Part shown: positions 21,495 through 26,236 of the stretch, in pieces | Position numbering within the stretch: the first letter of the stretch is position 1 | How the letters are laid out: every line of letters begins with the position of its first letter | Assembly: GCA_009602725.1 (NCBI GenBank) | Contig: WELB01000133.1 | Span: forward strand, 103,890 to 130,125 | Direction: 5' to 3' | Length of the DNA: 26,236 nucleotides | DNA from: Spirogloea muscicola | Taxonomy: Eukaryota; Streptophyta; Zygnematophyceae; Spirogloeales; Spirogloeaceae | Notes under the pieces: generated by a model | Seen by the model: the letters and a program-made list of their open reading frames with translations, nothing else | Databases searched by the model: none | What the model was told of the DNA's origin: nothing | Made by a program: the position numbers and the translations under genes

Positions 21495-24400
21495 CTAAAC
21501 AGACTGGCACGTCTGAAGCGTAACAGAGATGCCTGTGTTACTAAGAGTTGCATCAATTGTTTCTACAAGCTGGCTGAAAGAGAAGGGTTTGGAGACATAT
21601 TCATCCATTCCTGCCGATAAGCAGACTTCACGGAAGGACCCAATGACATGGGAGGTAAGGCCTGCACAGAAGTCATAAGCAACACTTTCATGTGTCATTG
21701 GGATTGCGCTTCTGATGCAGTAAAGCCTCAACAAGTTACTTCTCCCGATGTTTTGGCTCGAGAATCAATACTGACAGCATCAGTAAGACAACCTCAATTG
21801 ATCATAGCACGGCAATGACAAGGACAGTCAGACTGATTGTCACCATGTGGCAGGCATACGAGCAAGGTTGGGTATCCCACCAATAACAGGCAAATGAGGC
21901 AAGCCCAGAGTTTTCTCGCGTGCGCGAATGGCCTTCACAGTCTCCAGCCCATCCATCAATGGCATCTGGCATGGAAGCTCCAGAAAGAGCGCAGTGTGAG
22001 TATGGTTTTCTGGGACCTACTAGTACCATCGGTTTTGTTTTGGTAGTTCAGAATTGTGCAACCTCCAGAAGTAAACTGATCACTCCAGCAAGATCAAAGT
22101 ATCAAGCATTGCTTAAGACTTGCCATTCTCAGTTTCTACTTCTCTCAGCACCTTACCTGCTACTCCCAACGTCATTAGCTACCATTCATAACCAGGACTA
22201 GTAATATGATCAAGCAGACAATTGCCAACACTGTGTCAGGTCGCACGGACCTGGACATCCAGGAGGAGGAGATCGTAGTGATCAGGCTGCTCGACCAATC
22301 TGTCGAGGACCTCAAGCCCGTTCCAGACAGCGTCAGTGTGAATGCCACGTTTCTCGAGGAACCGGCTGGCCACTTTCTGATTCACTGCGTTGTCATCTGC
22401 CAAGAGGATGCGCAGTCCCTGCTTCTCGCCGTCACTGCTTGTCGCTGCCTCCTTGGCCTGGCTGCCTGAGTTCACAGAGCTTGTCACCTCTTGTTGACCA
22501 TATGACTTGCTACTTGGCCAGGTCACTGTGCGGCCAAGCTTGACAACACCCTCTTCACCACTCGTGCTCGCATGTTGGCAGCTGGAAGATCTCTCTTGTT
22601 CTCCGCCAGCTTCCAGCGCAGGCCTCACATTGTCAAGTGGCTGACAGACATGTTGACAGCTAGCAGCTGTCACCTTCTGGCTCATTGACGAGCTCTGCAG
22701 CTCCTCGTCCAGCTGCTCCTCAGCCGGCGGGCCTAGGAAGAGCTGCCGACAGCTGCGACTCCTGAGCTCCGGCTCTGCTTGCAGTGAGCCTTCGGGCCCC
22801 TCCTCAGCAGCGGCAGCCATTGGAGGCGTGGTGGGCCTCGGGCTGACATCTGATGGATTCGTGGACTCAAGTCCAGAACTGGCCCATGGTGGACCTGGTG
22901 GCTTGGACGTGGTGTGCCGGAGCTCCGCCACCGGGACCGGATGCACCTTCTGGCTGCTTGGCAGAGCGCCGGCTTTTGCGGGCGCCGCTTGGCCAGCTGC
23001 CTCCTGCAACGTTGTGGTGAAGCGGAACACGCTGCCTTCCCCAGGCTTGCTCTCAATCCAGATCCTCCCTCCCATCATCTCCACAAGCCTGCAAGGTGAT
23101 CATGCTGGTGCACTTAGATGAGTAGCTGAAGAGCAGAGAGACTGATTACATAAAATTACGTGGATCTGGCTGGCAGACATTTATTGCGCACTGCCATGGG
23201 GGCTTGGAAGTGCAGACCTTTGGCAGATGGCGAGGCCAAGGCCAGAGCCGCCATACTTGCGACTGTGGGACGTGTCGGCCTGCTCAAAGCTGTTGAAGAT
23301 GGAGGACAGCTTCTCCTCCGGTACGCCTGCCGCAGCAGCTTGCCAAGCAGAGCTGACATTGGCTTTCCGTGGTAGCATTGCCGGCAGAAGCAGAGTGAGT
23401 ACGAACATTGTCTGACTGCCCTTCAGACGTCTATTGCTCCTCACCTATTCCAGTGTCGATGATGGAGAACTCCAGGTGGACGGCATCAGCAGTGCCCTCC
23501 GGCGAGCTGGGCATGGCGTCTGCAAACTTGCTAACTAGATCTCCAGTGATGAATGGTCTGTGGTCGCTTGTTGCAGTGACGACGTCAGCCGGCACTCGGA
23601 GGACCTCCACTCGCACTGACCCCTTCTGCGTGAACTTGATTGCATTACCCACCAGGTTCACCTGCCGAGACAGCAGGCAATCGGTTGCACAGAACACTTA
23701 GTGTTGCTTGTGTGACCCTTATTGTCTGTACTGTGTTAGTAGTCCCAAGCATCACAAAATCATCAGCATTGACAAGATAACCACTATGCTGCCACTCGCT
23801 TGTAGCTTGCTGCGATCAAGGCCCACCAGGCATTGGCGCAGGCGGCCCGGGTCGCCTACGACATGGGCAGGGACGTCCTTGCCAACATGCCACTGCATGT
23901 CCAGGCCCTTGGCGAGCGCCTTGCTGACGAGCATGCGCATGGAGCCGTCGAGCAGGTCCTCGAGGTTGAAGCACAGCCGCTCAATGACGAGCTTCCCAGC
24001 CTCGATGCGGCTGATGTCCAGCACGTCGTTCACAACCGTGAGCAAGTGATCAGCGGCCTGCGATACAGTGTCCAGGTGGTCCCGCTGCATCTCTGTCAGC
24101 GGCCCGTCCAGCGCCAGCACCGTCATCCCAATGATGCCGTGGATCGGCGTCCTGCGCGGACCCACGACACCAAGTTGAGGTAGAAGCCAAGGAGCGGGCT
24201 GCTAGCTGCTTGAGTTACACCTGGATGCAATGGCAAGGTGTTAGCTCAACCGCAATAGGTGAAGTGCATGTAGCATCAAACGCGACACAGTGCAATCGCT
24301 GATCGCTGTTCTCAGCATCGTCAGCTGCCGTTGACAACCTCGAAGAGGGCCCAAGGCACAAGGCTCGCCTAAGCGTGACGCACCGTATCTCGTGGCTCAT

Positions 24401-26236
24401 ATTGGCCAGGAACTGGCTCTTGGCCTCGGAAGCCTGCAGCGCGGCGGCCTTGGACGCCTCCAGCTCCCGATTTGCCGCCACCAGCTCGCTTGTGCGCTGC
24501 TCCACGCGCTGTTCCAGTGTTCTGCCAGCCAGCCAACACACCGTTGGAAAGGCAGGGAAGCCATCTTTCACATTACAATGGAGATACTCGTTGCTGCTTG
24601 GCACTGCAGGGGCGACACGTCATGTTGCAGAGCATGATACAGATCTGGCACGCACTTACACCCACGAGCTCAATGGGCAAAGATAGCACAGACAACAAGG
24701 AGGCTAGCTCACGCGTTGAGAGCCGCATGGGCCGCCTCGGCGTCCTTACACTCGCGCACTGCGGCTGCAAGCATCGTCCCCATGCCGGCGAGCACGGAGC
24801 AGAAGAGCTGGACCTGCGCTGCAGCACCACGATGCGTCAGAAATTTGACGACAAGCAGGAATGGCAAGCGCTTCTATGACTCCCTTCCCCAACTAGTGCC
24901 ATCTCAGTCTTAACTTGGTTGCATGCAGGGACCCATGCATTCTACTAAGTGCACGGGATCCACTTTCTGGTGAGCGAGCGATGCGGTCGGACCTGGAGGA
25001 GGGACTCGGTGACATTGGCGCGCTTGAAGGGGCCATGCTTGTGCCGGCATGCCGCCACTGACGACACCAGTAGCACAGCCACAGGCAGCCCGCGCCTGCA
25101 CAAGCAGAGCCGCCGCCGCCAGCTCGTGCTCATAAGCTCAGCTCGACTTGGCAGCCCTGTCCATAGTTGTGCAACTCAATGCTTGAGTCGGTCAAAGCCC
25201 AAAAAGTTCCAGAGGAGGGCGCATGACTGCACAGCAGGAATGGCCGTCTTCGAGGCCGGCGTGGTCGCACCGGTCGAAGCGGAAGGCAGCCCAGACGAGG
25301 TGGGGCATGACCAAGTAGGGGAGCGAGACGACGTGGCCGGACGGCAGCAGGCCGCCGAAGATGAGCAGGCTGGCGGCCATGAGGCTGCCAAGCAGCAGCG
25401 CGAGCTCGGCGACGTCGAGCATGCTGCGGCGGAGGCTCTTCTGTCGGCCGGTTATGGCCGCCGGCGCAACAGCGGAATAGCAGAAGCCAAGAATGACGGG
25501 CGCGACGGTGAGCATGCCGGAGGCGTCGCCGAGCCACCAGGTGAGGCAGCTGCGCGAGAAGGCGGCCCACGGCGCGAGGCCCGCGGCGCAGACGGTGGCC
25601 ACGCCCGCCGTGGCGCTCACCAGCGCCGCCGTTGGGCACACCGCCAGGAACTTGACGGCGCTCTTCACCGTAGGCCGTGCCATTCCCCCACTGCGCAACC
25701 GGCAATCTGCCATCAAGTCGACGCTCGGGACGCCGCCGCCGGCAGCTCTCCTAGGAGGTCCTGGAGCTCTCGAGCGGCGGCCATGGCTGCCAGGCTAGGC
25801 CCGAGTGCCTAGCCTGTCGCTCCGCTAGCATGTCACGAACACCCTCTGAATATGTCATGAACACCCTCTGAACTTCTTGCACTAGTGTCTGCCTGAACAA
25901 TGTATTGCCTTCAATTGGCCACTATTCTCATTTCGTGTGCACCGCGCCTTCTCTCCCCTTCTGTATGCACCTGGCTGGCTTTCACAGCCGCTCTTTTTAC
26001 ATCAACAGCCGCAGTCAGTAAGTAAAGTGATTAGCATTACTAATTGCTAAGTGTCAAGTGCTAAACCCACCGGCCGACGGCGAAGTCGAGGAGGCCAGCG
26101 GCGACGGCGCCCTCGGCGGCGTTGCCCAGGCCGATGGCGGCCGACGCCAGCCACACGGCGCCTTTGCCGCCGCCGCGCCAGGCGAAGGCCACCAGGTTGG
26201 CGGCGGTGGCGCCGGCCCAGACGGCGGCCGCCGCCG
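21495..26236 (-). CDS. MASE1 hybrid histidine kinase, 5' end outside the window
   Basis: Exons (5' to 3') <26236-26071, 25690-25271, 25095-24993, 24813-24713, 24521-24384, 24151-23827, 23661-23445, 23326-23218, 23088-22251, 21965-21881 and 21661-21495 give 888 aa plus the missing N-terminus. The first ~210 residues are hydrophobic with MASE1 signatures: [42 protein letters not shown] and [16 protein letters not shown] coiled stretch ([19 protein letters not shown]) leads into His[20 protein letters not shown] (phospho-His 306 of this fragment). HATPase boxes follow: [12 protein letters not shown]1 [15 protein letters not shown]2 GGSGLGLAI. After a ~165-residue Ser/Glu-rich linker comes a receiver: ADDN (DD 757-758), phospho-Asp 803 in LLLLDVQMPLMDG, T/S 836-837 and Lys 858 in SKPF. 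It should autophosphorylate and pass phosphate within itself, then to an HPt protein. The ligand is unknown. Confidence 0.92.
25840..25990 (+). repeat. Dispersed-repeat copy inside a kinase intron
   Basis: Within the 380-bp intron 25691-26070, the segment TGTGCACCGCGCCTTCTCTC and the following GGCTGGCTTTCACAGCC match blocks of the repeats near 1010-1300 and 4930. Just upstream, ATGTCAYGAACACCCTCTGAA is present twice in tandem (near 25830 and 25853). It lies in the intron and does not affect the reading frame. Confidence 0.55.

Noticed and set aside
24949-25812. 287-codon plus-strand open frame opposite the MASE1 exons
   Set aside because: It is the antisense shadow of the GC-rich kinase exons and crosses their introns; composition is Arg/Ala/Gly low complexity.

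Overview
The window looks like nuclear DNA of a green alga, most likely a core chlorophyte. Four multi-exon genes with GT-AG introns (and two GC-AG introns) carry eukaryotic proteins. One is a plastid-targeted lycopene epsilon-cyclase, the branch enzyme toward lutein found in green algae and land plants. First exons are GC-rich with (CCG)n/(CGG)n tracts, introns are mostly about 100-350 bp, and a TGTAA poly(A) signal of green-algal type follows one stop codon. A trebouxiophyte is my guess; the sequence alone does not prove it.

Layout. 1-121 is a pure A homopolymer, probably an assembly end. 122-1985 has no gene I can support, but it holds two diverged ~200-bp repeat units and a long imperfect foldback hairpin. 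1986-4208 (minus) is GPN1, the GPN-loop GTPase of RNA polymerase II biogenesis (5 exons, 391 aa). 4308-7889 is a near-perfect 3.6-kb palindrome: arms of about 1.76 kb around a 53-bp (CCG)n loop, each arm holding three ~145-bp tandem units. Its right arm ends inside a small SMP-domain gene (7810-8001, minus). Its left arm carries only the truncated 3' end of that gene and stops about 100 bp upstream of the GPN1 start. 8002-9387 has no supported gene. 9388-13194 (minus) is lycopene epsilon-cyclase (11 exons, 612 aa). A 770-bp divergent promoter region with a CGG tract and a G-box separates it from the TTC27/EMW1-type TPR protein (13965-20794, plus, 20 exons, 969 aa). 20795-21494 is a convergent intergenic stretch. 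21495 to the window end (minus) is a hybrid histidine kinase: MASE1 membrane sensor, HisKA, HATPase and receiver. Its 5' end lies outside the window.

The genes do not form one pathway. GPN1 and TTC27 are housekeeping assembly/chaperone-linked proteins, the cyclase makes xanthophyll precursors, and the kinase is a membrane phosphorelay sensor. I rebuilt exon structures by hand from conserved protein motifs plus splice-site phase. In all four genes every junction keeps frame and ends at a stop. The most unusual items are the palindrome with its captured gene fragment and the bacterial-type MASE1 sensor on an intron-rich algal kinase.
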